Positions 34,065-42,431 of a stretch of DNA of 64,000 nucleotides are shown here, piece after piece. Each line of letters begins with the position of its first letter. Positions within the stretch are counted from its first letter, which is position 1. The stretch is taken from positions 44,095 to 108,094 of the forward strand of contig NZ_JABVWW010000009.1 in assembly GCF_013350005.1 (NCBI RefSeq). Reading direction: 5' to 3'. A model generated the notes under the pieces. It was given only the letters and a program-made list of their open reading frames with translations. It had not been told where the DNA came from and searched no databases. This DNA comes from Methylocystis silviterrae (lineage in GTDB: Bacteria; Pseudomonadota; Alphaproteobacteria; Rhizobiales; Beijerinckiaceae). The translations under genes and the position numbers were made by a program.

Positions 34065-34667
34065 ATGACGCAGGAAACGGCCATCGCGGCAAAACGAAAG
34101 CTCAATCCCTGGCTGAAGCTGGCGCTGGAACTCGGACCGCTGCTGCTGTTCTTCGTCATCAACTCCAAATACGGCATTTTCGCCGCGACCGGCGTGCTGA
34201 TGGCCGGCGTCGTCCTGACGCTCGCCGTCTCATGGGCGATCACCCGACATCTGCCGGCGATGCCGGTGGTCACCGCCGTGCTGGTGCTGGTGTTCGGCTC
34301 GCTCACCTATTTTCTGCACGACGAAACCTTCATCAAGCTGAAGGTGACGATCCTTTACACGCTGTTTGGCGCCGGCCTCATCGGCGCGCTCTATTTCGGC
34401 AAATTGCTGCTGCCGATCGTCTTCGACATGGCGATCCACATTGACGACGCCGGCTGGCGCAAGCTCACCATACGCTGGGGCCTGTTCTTTTTCGCGCTGG
34501 CGGGGCTCAATGAAGTCCTTCGCCGTATACTGACGACCGACGACTGGGTGAATTTCAAGGTTTTCGGCATATTGCCGCTGACGCTCGTCTTCGCGCTGGC
34601 GCAGGCGCCGCTCATCATGCGCCATGAAATTCGCCCCGAGGACGAAGACCCCGAAACGCATTTCTGA
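34065..34667 (+). CDS. yciB: Inner-membrane septation protein A (YciB/IspZ)
   Basis: 200 aa with about five hydrophobic helices (LGPLLLFFVINSKYGIFAAT, VLMAGVVLTLAVSWAI, VVTAVLVLVFGSLTYFL, then two more). YciB hallmarks include LKVTILYTLFGAGLIGALYF and the GWRKLTIRWGLFF, NEVLRR segments. It is involved in envelope maintenance and septation. Located 5 bp after ftsY, a conserved alphaproteobacterial pairing. Confidence 0.92.
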   Translation: MTQETAIAAKRKLNPWLKLALELGPLLLFFVINSKYGIFAATGVLMAGVVLTLAVSWAITRHLPAMPVVTAVLVLVFGSLTYFLHDETFIKLKVTILYTLFGAGLIGALYFGKLLLPIVFDMAIHIDDAGWRKLTIRWGLFFFALAGLNEVLRRILTTDDWVNFKVFGILPLTLVFALAQAPLIMRHEIRPEDEDPETHF

Positions 34668-34888
34668 TTTCGGCGCGCGCCTCTGAACTTGATCGCAGCG
34701 CCGCACGCGCATTTGCGCGCGAATCGCTCAGACGCGATTCCGCTCCAACATGAACTCCTCGTCATGATTGGCCGCGCTCCTACGCCGATGATTTCGAGCG
34801 CATCGGCGCTGTCCATCGCGCGCGGGTTGCAATCGACGCGCGTTCGGGCGAAGAGAGTCTTCAGGTTTATGGGGGCTGAGTCGAATCC

Positions 34889-35032
34889 TTGCCGAGTCTC
34901 ATCCGCTTTCTGATCATCGTCGGCGCCATCGTCGCGATCGTCTACGGCGTCATGGTCGCGCTCGTCGCTTATGTGACGCCGCAACCGCGCCAGATGACCT
35001 ATACGATCCCGGCGCAGCGGTTGAACAAGTGA
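34889..35032 (+). CDS. Small conserved membrane protein, 47 aa
   Basis: A TTG-started frame encodes a short N-terminus, one strongly hydrophobic helix (FLIIVGAIVAIVYGVMVALV) and a tail ending PAQRLNK. The single transmembrane segment and the conserved-looking YVTPQPRQMTYTIPAQRL tail resemble a small protein often seen just before xerD in Rhizobiales-type genomes. Function unknown. Third-position GC bias supports coding. It ends 50 bp before xerD. Confidence 0.6.
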   Translation: MPSLIRFLIIVGAIVAIVYGVMVALVAYVTPQPRQMTYTIPAQRLNK

Positions 35033-35082
35033 CGGCTGTCATTCGTGACGCCTGTACGGAATGATGCTGGGGAGTTAAGCGC

Positions 35083-36036
35083 ATGAAAGCCGGCGCAGCG
35101 CGCCAGCTCGACGCCTTTCTCGACATGCTGGCTGCGGAGCGCGGCGCGGCGCGCAACACGCAAGACGCCTATCGGCGCGATCTTTCCGATTATATCGCGC
35201 ATCTTTCCGCAAACGGCCGCGATCCCGGCGCGGCGTCCACGGAAGACATTCGCGCCTATCTCGCCTCATTGGAGCCGCGCGGCATGTCGGCGGCGACCGT
35301 GGCGCGGCGCCTTTCGGCGATTCGCCAGTTCCACAAATTTCTCTACGTCGACCGTCATCGCGACGACGACCCTGCGTCCGGGCTCGACGGACCGCGGATG
35401 CGGCGCAGCGCGCCCGGCGTATTCTCCACCGCGGAAATCGATCGGCTGCTTGCGGTCGCGAGCGAAGGGCTCGATGACGAAACGCGGCCGGTTCGCGAGC
35501 GGCTGCGGGCGGCGCGGCTCTATGGGCTGCTCGAAACGCTCTACGCCACCGGCCTGCGCGTCTCCGAACTTGTCTCGCTGCCAAAAACCGCCGCGCGTTC
35601 GCGCGATCCTTTCATCGCCATTCGCGGCAAGGGCGGGCGCGAGCGCCTGGCGCCGCTGACCGATCGGGCGCGTCGCGCGCTTCTTTCCTACCGCAAGCTG
35701 CTTGAGGAGATGGCGCCAGAGCGCGCCGGCTCGAGCTTTCTGTTCCCGGCCGACAGCGACAGCGGTCATCTCACGCGCCAGGCCTTCGCGCGCGATCTCA
35801 AGGCGCTGGCGAGCGCCGCCGGCCTGCCGGCCGCCGACATGCATCCACATGCGCTGCGCCACGCCTTTGCGAGCCATCTGCTGCAGAACGGCGCCGATCT
35901 GCGGGTGGTGCAGGAACTGCTCGGCCACGCGGACATCTCGACGACGCAGATCTATACGCATGTGCTCGACGAGCGCATGCGGGCGATGGTGCGCGATCTG
36001 CATCCGCTGTCGGAGACGACGGAAAAGCCGGGTTGA
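35083..36036 (+). CDS. xerD: Site-specific tyrosine recombinase XerD
   Basis: 317 aa. The SAM-like N-terminal domain covers residues 1-100. The catalytic domain holds Arg in TGLRVSELVSLP, Lys in IRGKGGRERLAPL, HxxR in HPHALRHAFASHLL, His in ELLGHADISTTQIY and the nucleophile Tyr of QIYTHV. Normal length and position after a conserved small membrane protein support chromosomal dimer resolution rather than an element integrase. Confidence 0.92.
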   Translation: MKAGAARQLDAFLDMLAAERGAARNTQDAYRRDLSDYIAHLSANGRDPGAASTEDIRAYLASLEPRGMSAATVARRLSAIRQFHKFLYVDRHRDDDPASGLDGPRMRRSAPGVFSTAEIDRLLAVASEGLDDETRPVRERLRAARLYGLLETLYATGLRVSELVSLPKTAARSRDPFIAIRGKGGRERLAPLTDRARRALLSYRKLLEEMAPERAGSSFLFPADSDSGHLTRQAFARDLKALASAAGLPAADMHPHALRHAFASHLLQNGADLRVVQELLGHADISTTQIYTHVLDERMRAMVRDLHPLSETTEKPG

Positions 36037-36122
36037 GCCGCCCTGGGCGCATTTTCCGTTGAATGTTGAGGCGCGCTCAACGTAAGCTTTTCCGCGCATT
36101 TGCGCGACCGAGGAGCTTGGCG

Positions 36123-36686
36123 ATGGCGAAGAACGCGATGGACTTTCGGCCCGAAGAAGAGAATGTCGCCTATATTGGCGCCGGCGTGACGCTCAAGGGC
36201 GAAATCTCGGCCTCGGATCTCATCATCGTCGACGGCGCGATCGAGGGCGACGTCTCCGCGCGCGTCATTCAGGTCGGGCAGGGCGGCGTCATACGCGGCA
36301 ACGTCAGCGCCACGGAAGCCGACGTCAGCGGCTGGATTTCCGATCATATCGAGATCAAGCAGCTTCTGGTCGTGCGCGCCACCGGGCGCGTCGAGGGTAA
36401 AATCACCTATGGCGAGATCGAATTGGAAAAGGGCGCCGTCATCGCCGGCGAACTGACCGCGATCGAGGATTATCGCGCCGCGAAGCCGGCGCAGGCGGCC
36501 AAGGCCGCCGCTGAACGCCTGGAGGTCGCGGGCGCGCCGCCGAAACCCTCTTCGATCGATCGCATCAATGAGGCGGTGCGCGGCGCCAAAGGGGCCAAGG
36601 GCGCCCTCTATCTTGCCGCCGAGGGCGAGGCGAAGCGTGTCGCGACGCGGACGCTGCTCGGCCGCAAGACTTCGGCGGGCGGGTGA
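36123..36686 (+). CDS. Bactofilin-like polymer-forming cytoskeletal protein
   Basis: 187 aa from ATG 36123, preceded by a GAGG ribosome site. The core from residue 15 to 125 is a right-handed beta-helix of short repeats (GAGVTLKGEISASDLIIVDG, AIEGDVSARVIQVGQGGVIR, GNVSATEADVSGWIS), the bactofilin/DUF583 pattern. A flexible Ala/Lys-rich tail follows. Bactofilins self-assemble without nucleotide and scaffold envelope enzymes. An upstream in-frame extension to 36063 has no homology and is excluded. Confidence 0.9.
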   Translation: MAKNAMDFRPEEENVAYIGAGVTLKGEISASDLIIVDGAIEGDVSARVIQVGQGGVIRGNVSATEADVSGWISDHIEIKQLLVVRATGRVEGKITYGEIELEKGAVIAGELTAIEDYRAAKPAQAAKAAAERLEVAGAPPKPSSIDRINEAVRGAKGAKGALYLAAEGEAKRVATRTLLGRKTSAGG

Positions 36687-36748
36687 GGCTGATCCTTGCG
36701 TGACAGCTTGCCCGGCGGGCGGCGGCGGTCTATAGAACGCTCCTTCCC

Positions 36749-36824
36749 GCTCCCTTCGTCTAGCGGTCTAGGACGTCGCCCTCTCACGGCGAAAACAGGG
36801 GTTCGAGTCCCCTAGGGAGCGCCA
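36749..36824 (+). tRNA. tRNA-Glu (anticodon CTC)
   Basis: Cloverleaf by eye: acceptor GCTCCCT / AGGGAGC, D-arm with CTAGCGGTCTAGG, anticodon stem TCGCC / GGCGA with loop CTCTCAC (anticodon CTC), T-arm GGGG-TTCGAGT-CCCC, discriminator G and encoded CCA at 36822-36824. The 3' half is also read on the minus strand as the end of an fused feoC/recombinase frame, indicating past use as an integration site. Confidence 0.95.
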
Positions 36825-37301
36825 TTCGCGTATAAGACCGCGAACACCCTTGCCGATTTGTTCTGCGGCGATGACGGCCGTTTCCAGGCTGGCCCTTGAG
36901 CCGAGGATGCGTATCACTTTGTCGTCGACCTCGATGGCGTCGACGATCGAACGCGAATAGGCCTTCCGGAATGTGGTCTCGCCGCTGGTTGTGCGCTCCC
37001 GCATGAAAGCGCCGAAGCGCTCGACTTGATCCGGCTCCAACGTGACTTCAGGCGTAAGCTGAACCTTGATGCCCGCCGTCCCTTCCGCCGTCTGGTCGAT
37101 CCATTGATAGATAACCAGCGATTTAGCACAAGGAAGGGTGCAGCTATGGCACTGTCTTTCGAATCGAGAAGCCTTGCCCTTGCGTACCCAATGCTCGAGC
37201 ATTGCGTGCGCTGTTTGCGGAGAAATATCGAAATGGGCGGCGACGTCTCGGACGCACGCCCAGCCATGCGACGCTAAATAATCCCTAAGCTCCAAGAGCA
37301 T
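36768..37301 (-). CDS. feoC: FeoC-like winged-helix protein fused to a serine-recombinase tail
   Basis: 177 aa. Residues 1-75 are FeoC-like: MLLELRDYLASHGWACVRDV, AHFDISPQTAHAMLEHWVRK, then the Cys cluster CHSCTLPC expected of the Fe-S/regulatory loop. From about residue 77 the sequence changes to the C-terminus of a serine recombinase (TTFRKAYSRSIVDAIEVDD, IRILGSRASLETA) and ends WRSLGDSNPCFRRERATS inside antisense tRNA-Glu. The start overlaps the feoB stop (TGATG), so it is cotranslated. The FeoC half may still work; the tail is a mobile-element scar. Confidence 0.75.
   Translation of the reverse strand: MLLELRDYLASHGWACVRDVAAHFDISPQTAHAMLEHWVRKGKASRFERQCHSCTLPCAKSLVIYQWIDQTAEGTAGIKVQLTPEVTLEPDQVERFGAFMRERTTSGETTFRKAYSRSIVDAIEVDDKVIRILGSRASLETAVIAAEQIGKGVRGLIREWRSLGDSNPCFRRERATS
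36830..37076 (-). pseudogene. C-terminal fragment of a large serine recombinase at tRNA-Glu
   Basis: LTPEVTLEPDQVERFGAFMR and FRKAYSRSIVDAIEVDDKVI, followed by REWRSLGDSNP, match the C-terminal region of serine recombinases whose genes end within a tRNA attachment site. The catalytic N-terminal domain is missing. It is in frame with feoC, so a deletion between element and operon is the simplest explanation. Confidence 0.65.
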
Positions 37302-40300
37302 CAGGCTTTAGCCCCCACGTCGCGCGCAGCGATCGTCCTCGGCCTTGCGCCGACGTAGAAACTTATCGCGCCGAGAGCGACGAAGTACGTCACGAGGCCC
37401 ACGATCCAAGCGGCCGATGCGTACGGATGCAAGACGAAAGTTCCAGTCTGGTAGAACAGCACTGCCGCGCCGTAGCCGATGCTGATTGTCCAAAACACCA
37501 TGAATCCGGTCCATCGCCGGTTGGTTTCGCGCACGGTCGCGGCGGTGGTGGCTATGCAGGGGTAGCACAGAATCAAGATGAGATAGGCGAGCGCGCCGAC
37601 TTGGCCATCGAATTTGGTCGCCAAGGCCGGAGCGAGACCCGCGGCCGCTTTATGCAAACGCACCGGCTTGCCCATTCCCACCATCGCTTTGAGATTTTGC
37701 GGAACAGTCATAACCGCTCGACTTAGCCTTTCCAGCAAGCCGAAGCCTTGTCCCTCCTTGGGCGGTGCGCGCTGCAGGCCTTGGCTTGGGGGGCCGCCCT
37801 GCTGAACGTCGTGCTTCGGCGCTTGGCCGGCATGCTCGGAGACGATTGGCGGCGCCCGCTTCGCCGCAGCCGGCGGAACATGTTGGGAAGCTGTACGCGC
37901 CTGTTCAGCGGCGACGGCGGCGCGGACTTGCGCCTGCTGCGCCTCACGAACGTTCGGCAAGCTCATGCGGTCGAGCCGGGCCATGCGCTTGCGGATAATC
38001 TTCGCGCTGACGCCCTCGATGCTACGGCCAATCGGATGCGCTCCGCCTTTAGGGTCGATCAAAACGAGGTCGCGCCGCTCGCCTCGGGCGAGAATCCATC
38101 CGGCCTCGGTGACGGCGGCGGCAAACGCCCGCGCCGTGGCCGCGCTTCTCCATAACGGAGCGATCTTCGCTTTCATGTCCTCCTGAGTCACAACGCCGCT
38201 CGCGCCCGTTTCTGCGTCGGCCCGGTCGCTGCGCTGAACATCGCCGCTTGGCGTTTGGCCTGAGCGTTCGGCGCTCACCGGCTTTCCGTCTTTCGAGCCG
38301 GCGCCGCCGCTCTGCTGGATCTCATGGCTGGGACTGGGGGCGGCGTCTGGAAGTTCCGCGATTGCTTTTGTTTCCGGCGAAGCGGCGGCCCCCTTGTGCT
38401 GAGCTTCAGCAGGGACCGGCGGCTCCACCGCTGCCGGCGCCGTCTGCTGAGCCTGCTCCATATAGATCGAGCTGAGCGTGGTCACGATCACCACCTTATG
38501 CAAAGCCCCGGTAAAGAGCGCCACGGTGGCCGGCCAATTGTCTTGCAAGACGCCCATTGGAGCCAGGACGGGAGTAATTGCGCGTCCTCCCGCCGCCAGC
38601 ATTGATTGATCGACGGGCTGCTGATTGAAGGAGCCATCAGTCCCCCATGCGCTCAGAATCTTCACGAGAAACACCAAGGGGATGATGTATTTGCCAACCC
38701 GAAAGATGAACATCTTCAGGCGTATCCAGGCGTTGATCAGCACATTGCGCAGCTTGGGCCAGTGATAGGACGGCAATGTCAGCACATGCAACGAGCGCTC
38801 TTCGGGCAGCAGGCTGAACTTCATCAGCAGAGACGTCATCACCGCGAAGACGATGCCGAGGAGATAGAAACCGAAGATCACATATTGACCGTGCTCCGGA
38901 AAAAAGGCGGCCGCGAAGACGGTGTAAACGGCCAGCCGTCCGCCGCAGCTCATGAACGGACTCATCAGCACGGCGACGATCCGGTCTCGTGGACGCTCCA
39001 TCGTCCGCGTCGCCATGATGGCGGGCACATTGCATCCAAAGCCCACCACCATCGGGATGAAGGCGTTCCCCGGAAGGCCCAAGGATTTCATGACCCGGTC
39101 CATGACGAAATTGGCGCGCGTCATGTAGCCCGATTCCTCGAGCATCGAAACGAAGAGATAGAGGAAGCCAATGATAGGAATGAAGGTCACGACCTGCAGG
39201 AGACCGTTGCCGAGCCCGTCCGCGATGAGGGCGGTGAGCCACGCGGGCGTATCGATCGCTCCAAGGAGATAGCGGGGACCGTCGATGAACAGCGTCTCGG
39301 AAAGCAACCAGAAGAATGGCCTGAACGCGCGACTGAGCTCAATCGTGAACCAGAACAGGCAGTACATAACGGCGAGGAAGATTGGAATGCCGAGAAACCG
39401 GTTCAGCACAATTCGATCGAGTCGCTCGGATGCGCGGGAGCCGGCTGCAGCGAAGCGCTCGGGCAGCGTCTCGTCGGCGACCATATGTGCGAACTGATAA
39501 CGGCTGTTGGCGATTATCGTGTCGGCCTCATCGCCGCTCTCGCGCAAAATTCGGCCGGCGAGCCGCAGATAGGCGTCTTTCGTCGCGGGCGTGGCCAAAC
39601 GAGTTGCGAAACCGTCGCCTTCCAACAGGCGCAAAGCCAGCCAGCGATCGTCCAGCCGACTCGTGGTCGACGTTTCCCGGATCAAGAGAGAGAGCTCTGA
39701 GATCGCCGTTTCGATCAATGGCGGATAATCGATGGAAAAATCCGAGAACTCGCGCTCCTGAACCCATTGCTGAATGTGTGCTTTGAGGCTTTCAATTTCT
39801 TTTCGCCGCGTGCCGACGATTGCGGCGACGGGACATCCCAAGCGACGCCGGACGGCGTCGACGTCGAGCTCCGCTTCTCGGTCGTCGGCGTCATCCATAA
39901 CGTTGAGCACGACGGCCACGGGCGCAGACATTTCGAGCAACTGCGTCGTCAGATACAGGCTGTGTTCGAGATGGGAAGCGTCGATAATGTTGATGATGAG
40001 GTCAGCTTCGCCGGAGAGAACATAATCTCGCGCGATCCTCTCATCGACGGACGTCGCTTCATCGTAAGCGTCCAAAGAATGGATCCCCGGCATATCCACG
40101 ACACAAAAGCGCTGAGCCGCAAACTCAAATTCTCCAACCTTCTTCTCTACCGTGACGCCGCCCCAGTTGCCGACGCGCTGATGCGTGCCCGTCAACCCGT
40201 TGAACAACGTGGTCTTGCCGCAGTTCGGGTTGCCGACGATGGCGATCGTCGTCGTCGCCTTCCGATAGGGTTGCACTTCGGCGGCGACGCGCTCTATCAG

Positions 40301-40516
40301 CAGAGCCGACGCCTCATCCCTGTGCAAGCTAAGGGACGCGCCGCGCACCCGCACCTCAACTGGATCGCCGAGCGGAGCGACCCGCATGACGGAGAATTCG
40401 GCGCCTGGGGTGAGTCCCAAGGACAATAGTTTTTGTCGATGGGCCGTGTCGCCTGGCTCAAAGCCTGTCACGCGGCCCCGTTCTCCGACGTTCAGATCGC
40501 CCAATTTCATTGTCAT
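37301..40516 (-). CDS. feoB: FeoA-FeoB fusion, Fe(II) transporter with relaxase-like insertion
   Basis: 1071 aa. Residues 1-77 form an SH3-like FeoA domain. The G domain has GNPNCGKTT (95-103), the GNWGGVTVEKK switch I, DMPG (141-144) and NVMD (205-208). Gate-type membrane helices run from about 375 to 685 (VGFGCNVPAIMATRTM, SPFMSCGGRLAVY) and 970-1055. Between them (about 688-955) is a 270-residue hydrophilic insertion; residues 776-860 look like a conjugative-relaxase C-terminal segment (LARGERRDLVLIDPKGGAHP). Ordinary FeoB has about 770 aa. It supplies Fe(II), the metal of the sMMO di-iron centre encoded nearby. Confidence 0.9.
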   Translation of the reverse strand: MTMKLGDLNVGERGRVTGFEPGDTAHRQKLLSLGLTPGAEFSVMRVAPLGDPVEVRVRGASLSLHRDEASALLIERVAAEVQPYRKATTTIAIVGNPNCGKTTLFNGLTGTHQRVGNWGGVTVEKKVGEFEFAAQRFCVVDMPGIHSLDAYDEATSVDERIARDYVLSGEADLIINIIDASHLEHSLYLTTQLLEMSAPVAVVLNVMDDADDREAELDVDAVRRRLGCPVAAIVGTRRKEIESLKAHIQQWVQEREFSDFSIDYPPLIETAISELSLLIRETSTTSRLDDRWLALRLLEGDGFATRLATPATKDAYLRLAGRILRESGDEADTIIANSRYQFAHMVADETLPERFAAAGSRASERLDRIVLNRFLGIPIFLAVMYCLFWFTIELSRAFRPFFWLLSETLFIDGPRYLLGAIDTPAWLTALIADGLGNGLLQVVTFIPIIGFLYLFVSMLEESGYMTRANFVMDRVMKSLGLPGNAFIPMVVGFGCNVPAIMATRTMERPRDRIVAVLMSPFMSCGGRLAVYTVFAAAFFPEHGQYVIFGFYLLGIVFAVMTSLLMKFSLLPEERSLHVLTLPSYHWPKLRNVLINAWIRLKMFIFRVGKYIIPLVFLVKILSAWGTDGSFNQQPVDQSMLAAGGRAITPVLAPMGVLQDNWPATVALFTGALHKVVIVTTLSSIYMEQAQQTAPAAVEPPVPAEAQHKGAAASPETKAIAELPDAAPSPSHEIQQSGGAGSKDGKPVSAERSGQTPSGDVQRSDRADAETGASGVVTQEDMKAKIAPLWRSAATARAFAAAVTEAGWILARGERRDLVLIDPKGGAHPIGRSIEGVSAKIIRKRMARLDRMSLPNVREAQQAQVRAAVAAEQARTASQHVPPAAAKRAPPIVSEHAGQAPKHDVQQGGPPSQGLQRAPPKEGQGFGLLERLSRAVMTVPQNLKAMVGMGKPVRLHKAAAGLAPALATKFDGQVGALAYLILILCYPCIATTAATVRETNRRWTGFMVFWTISIGYGAAVLFYQTGTFVLHPYASAAWIVGLVTYFVALGAISFYVGARPRTIAARDVGAKA

Positions 40517-40666
40517 TGTCGAGACTCTCGCTATTTCGAGCTTGCCGTGCAGGCCGAGAGGTTGGGCGGAGAACTCCGCTTCCGCCGCCGAGAAAGCGCA
40601 TCAGAAGCCGAGATTCTCATCGGGCGTTTGCAGCGCCCATCCAGACGCTTGTGGTCTATTCCATAG

Positions 40667-40867
40667 CTAGGCTTGGACAGTGCAAAAAAACCTCTCGTCG
40701 ATCGGATGATCGTCGTCGCAGGCGCGCGCGATCATGCGCTGGAATTCCAACGGCTCGGCCACTTCACAGCCGATCTCTTTCTGGGCGCGCGTCGTGACGT
40801 CGATGCTGACTTGGTCAAGGCGTCGCCCCACGGGCGCTTTGGCATCTCGGTATGGTGCGGCGGGCAT
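40667..40867 (-). CDS. Hypothetical small protein upstream of feoB
   Basis: 66 aa from ATG 40867 (MPAAPYRDAKAPVGRRLDQV, then CEVAEPLEFQRMIARACDDD, ending FFCTVQA). The minus-strand codons show GC-rich third positions, unlike the sequence further upstream in the same frame. It precedes feoB by 150 bp on the same strand. I do not recognise it. A plus-strand frame covers the same bases and cannot be fully excluded. Confidence 0.4.
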   Translation of the reverse strand: MPAAPYRDAKAPVGRRLDQVSIDVTTRAQKEIGCEVAEPLEFQRMIARACDDDHPIDERFFCTVQA

Positions 40868-41184
40868 GACTCTGACAGTCAAAACCAAATCGTGTCGAAC
40901 GGATCGCGCAGAGCGCGTGTAAAGGTATCGAACATTCAATGTATAAGTTTCAGTCAGTCGCGACGTCCGCCCACGAATGACGGACACATCGCCGCATATG
41001 CGAACAGCGTTTACGAAGATATAGCGTTCGAACTTCGAGGCATATCGAGAGGCATCTTCGTTGCAAGACGCCGATGCGGCTTGATGCTTTCTTCGATCAA
41101 TCAACGATCATTCAAGGCGCACAGAGCGACGATGAAGGCTTGCGTCCTTGTCGCGCGCGGGTTTGCCGAAGCTGGGGTTCGAAA
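40868..41184. other. Divergent intergenic region, feo side to SCO side
   Basis: Frames exist on both strands but codon composition is poor and I see no protein family. Likely holds the promoters for the feo operon (minus) and for the SCO gene (plus). No clear Fur/Irr box was identified by eye. Confidence 0.35.
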
Positions 41185-41805
41185 ATGCGGACAGCCTTTA
41201 TGAAAATGCTCCACAGCAGAGTTATCAGATTGACGTTGGCCGCTCTGGCTGTCCAGGCGCTCGTTGCGACGATTTTTGTCGAGGCGACATTCGATCGCGG
41301 GATCGCTTCGCCCAACGCGCCGTTGCGCCCGAACTTTCGTTTGCAGTCTTCGGAGGGCTCTATCGTTGACAGCCATTTGCTGCGCGGGCGCCCCTATTTG
41401 CTGTTTTTTGGTTTCGCCAACTGCCCTGCGATCTGTCCGACAACGCTTATGGAAACGCAGGCGCTTTTGCGTGAAGCGGGCGCGGCGACGCACACATTTC
41501 CCATTTACTTCGTGTCGGTCGATCCCGCGAGAGACACGCCAGAGGCGTTGAGGAACTTCGTCAGAGGCTTTGGCGATAATGTCCTCGGCCTTACGGGCTC
41601 TGACGAAGATGTTGCAGCCGCCGCCAAATCGGTGCGAGTCTATTTTTCCAAAAGCACGAATGCGTCGGTCGAGAGCCTCGATCACAGCGCTCTCGTCTAT
41701 CTTGTGAGCAGCGGCGGTGAGGTGGTCAGCACGTTTTCTGTTGATGAACCGAAGGCGAGCGCACTGTATAAAATTCGAACACTTTCCGTGTTTGGAAGAT
41801 TATAG
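41185..41805 (+). CDS. SCO1/SenC-family copper-binding thioredoxin-like protein
   Basis: 206 aa from ATG 41185. An N-terminal hydrophobic anchor (VIRLTLAALAVQALVATIFV) is followed by a thioredoxin-like domain with CPAIC (C80, C84) and the distal copper-ligand His in SLDHSALVYLV. SCO proteins deliver copper to cytochrome oxidase CuA or act in redox stress, on the periplasmic face. The start upstream at 41074 lacks a signal segment and is not preferred. Located among metal-related genes between feo and sMMO. Confidence 0.85.
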   Translation: MRTAFMKMLHSRVIRLTLAALAVQALVATIFVEATFDRGIASPNAPLRPNFRLQSSEGSIVDSHLLRGRPYLLFFGFANCPAICPTTLMETQALLREAGAATHTFPIYFVSVDPARDTPEALRNFVRGFGDNVLGLTGSDEDVAAAAKSVRVYFSKSTNASVESLDHSALVYLVSSGGEVVSTFSVDEPKASALYKIRTLSVFGRL

Positions 41806-41923
41806 ACCGGCCGCAACTGCTCGTGCGTCATATTGACGCCGCGCCTATTTAAGTCACGTGAATGTTTGACGCATTGTGGGAACCGTCTTAGCGTTCCTGT
41901 TACTCAGAAATCGCGAGCGAACT

Positions 41924-42325
41924 GTGATCCAAGCGGGGGACCAGAACACGGCGGCACTGCGCGGCGCCCTACATTGGGCGGCGGCATTTGTTCTGTTCTT
42001 CAATGCTGTCGCGTTCGGATTTGCCAGCGGCGCGATGGCGGATATCGGCGGGAGCGGCGTCCTGAGCGTCGTGTGCGGCTCCAGCGTCGATCTGGCGCAG
42101 GACGACGCCGGGTCGAAAGCGCCCAGCAAAGCGCATTGCGTCGCTTGTGCGATCCTTCACGCCAGCTCCGCAGTTGAAAATGCCTTGGCGGAGATTCCCG
42201 CGAAGACGGCGCCTGACGAAGCGCCGCCGGTCTTGCTTGTTTCTATTTTCAATCCCGACGCAATTCAGGCTGCGCCTGAATTGCGTCCTCTGTGCTCGCG
42301 CGCGCCTCCTTCGCGCACTGTCTGA
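41924..42325 (+). CDS. DUF2946-like secreted/membrane protein
   Basis: About 133 aa from GTG 41924 (GTG 41876 is the longer alternative). One hydrophobic segment (GALHWAAAFVLFFNAVAFGF) is followed by a short extracytoplasmic domain with two Cys/His clusters, VVCGSSVDLA and AHCVACAILHAS. This arrangement resembles DUF2946 proteins, found near copper and periplasmic metal genes. It follows the SCO gene by about 120 bp on the same strand. Role unproven. Confidence 0.55.
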   Translation: MIQAGDQNTAALRGALHWAAAFVLFFNAVAFGFASGAMADIGGSGVLSVVCGSSVDLAQDDAGSKAPSKAHCVACAILHASSAVENALAEIPAKTAPDEAPPVLLVSIFNPDAIQAAPELRPLCSRAPPSRTV

Positions 42326-42431
42326 CGCCGAAAAGCATGTCCGGGCGGCTGGCGAGAAGCCATCGTCCGCTGGATATGGGTTTCTTTCAGACGTGGCCAC
42401 GCTTTCCGTGCGCCTTCAGGAGGACTGCTTA

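Noticed and set aside
34689..34913. 74-codon plus-strand frame after yciB
   Set aside because: No ribosome site or family; the real small gene here is the TTG-started membrane protein at 34889.
38606..39700. 364-codon plus-strand frame
   Set aside because: Antisense to the FeoB membrane domain; His/Glu-rich shadow with no recognisable fold.
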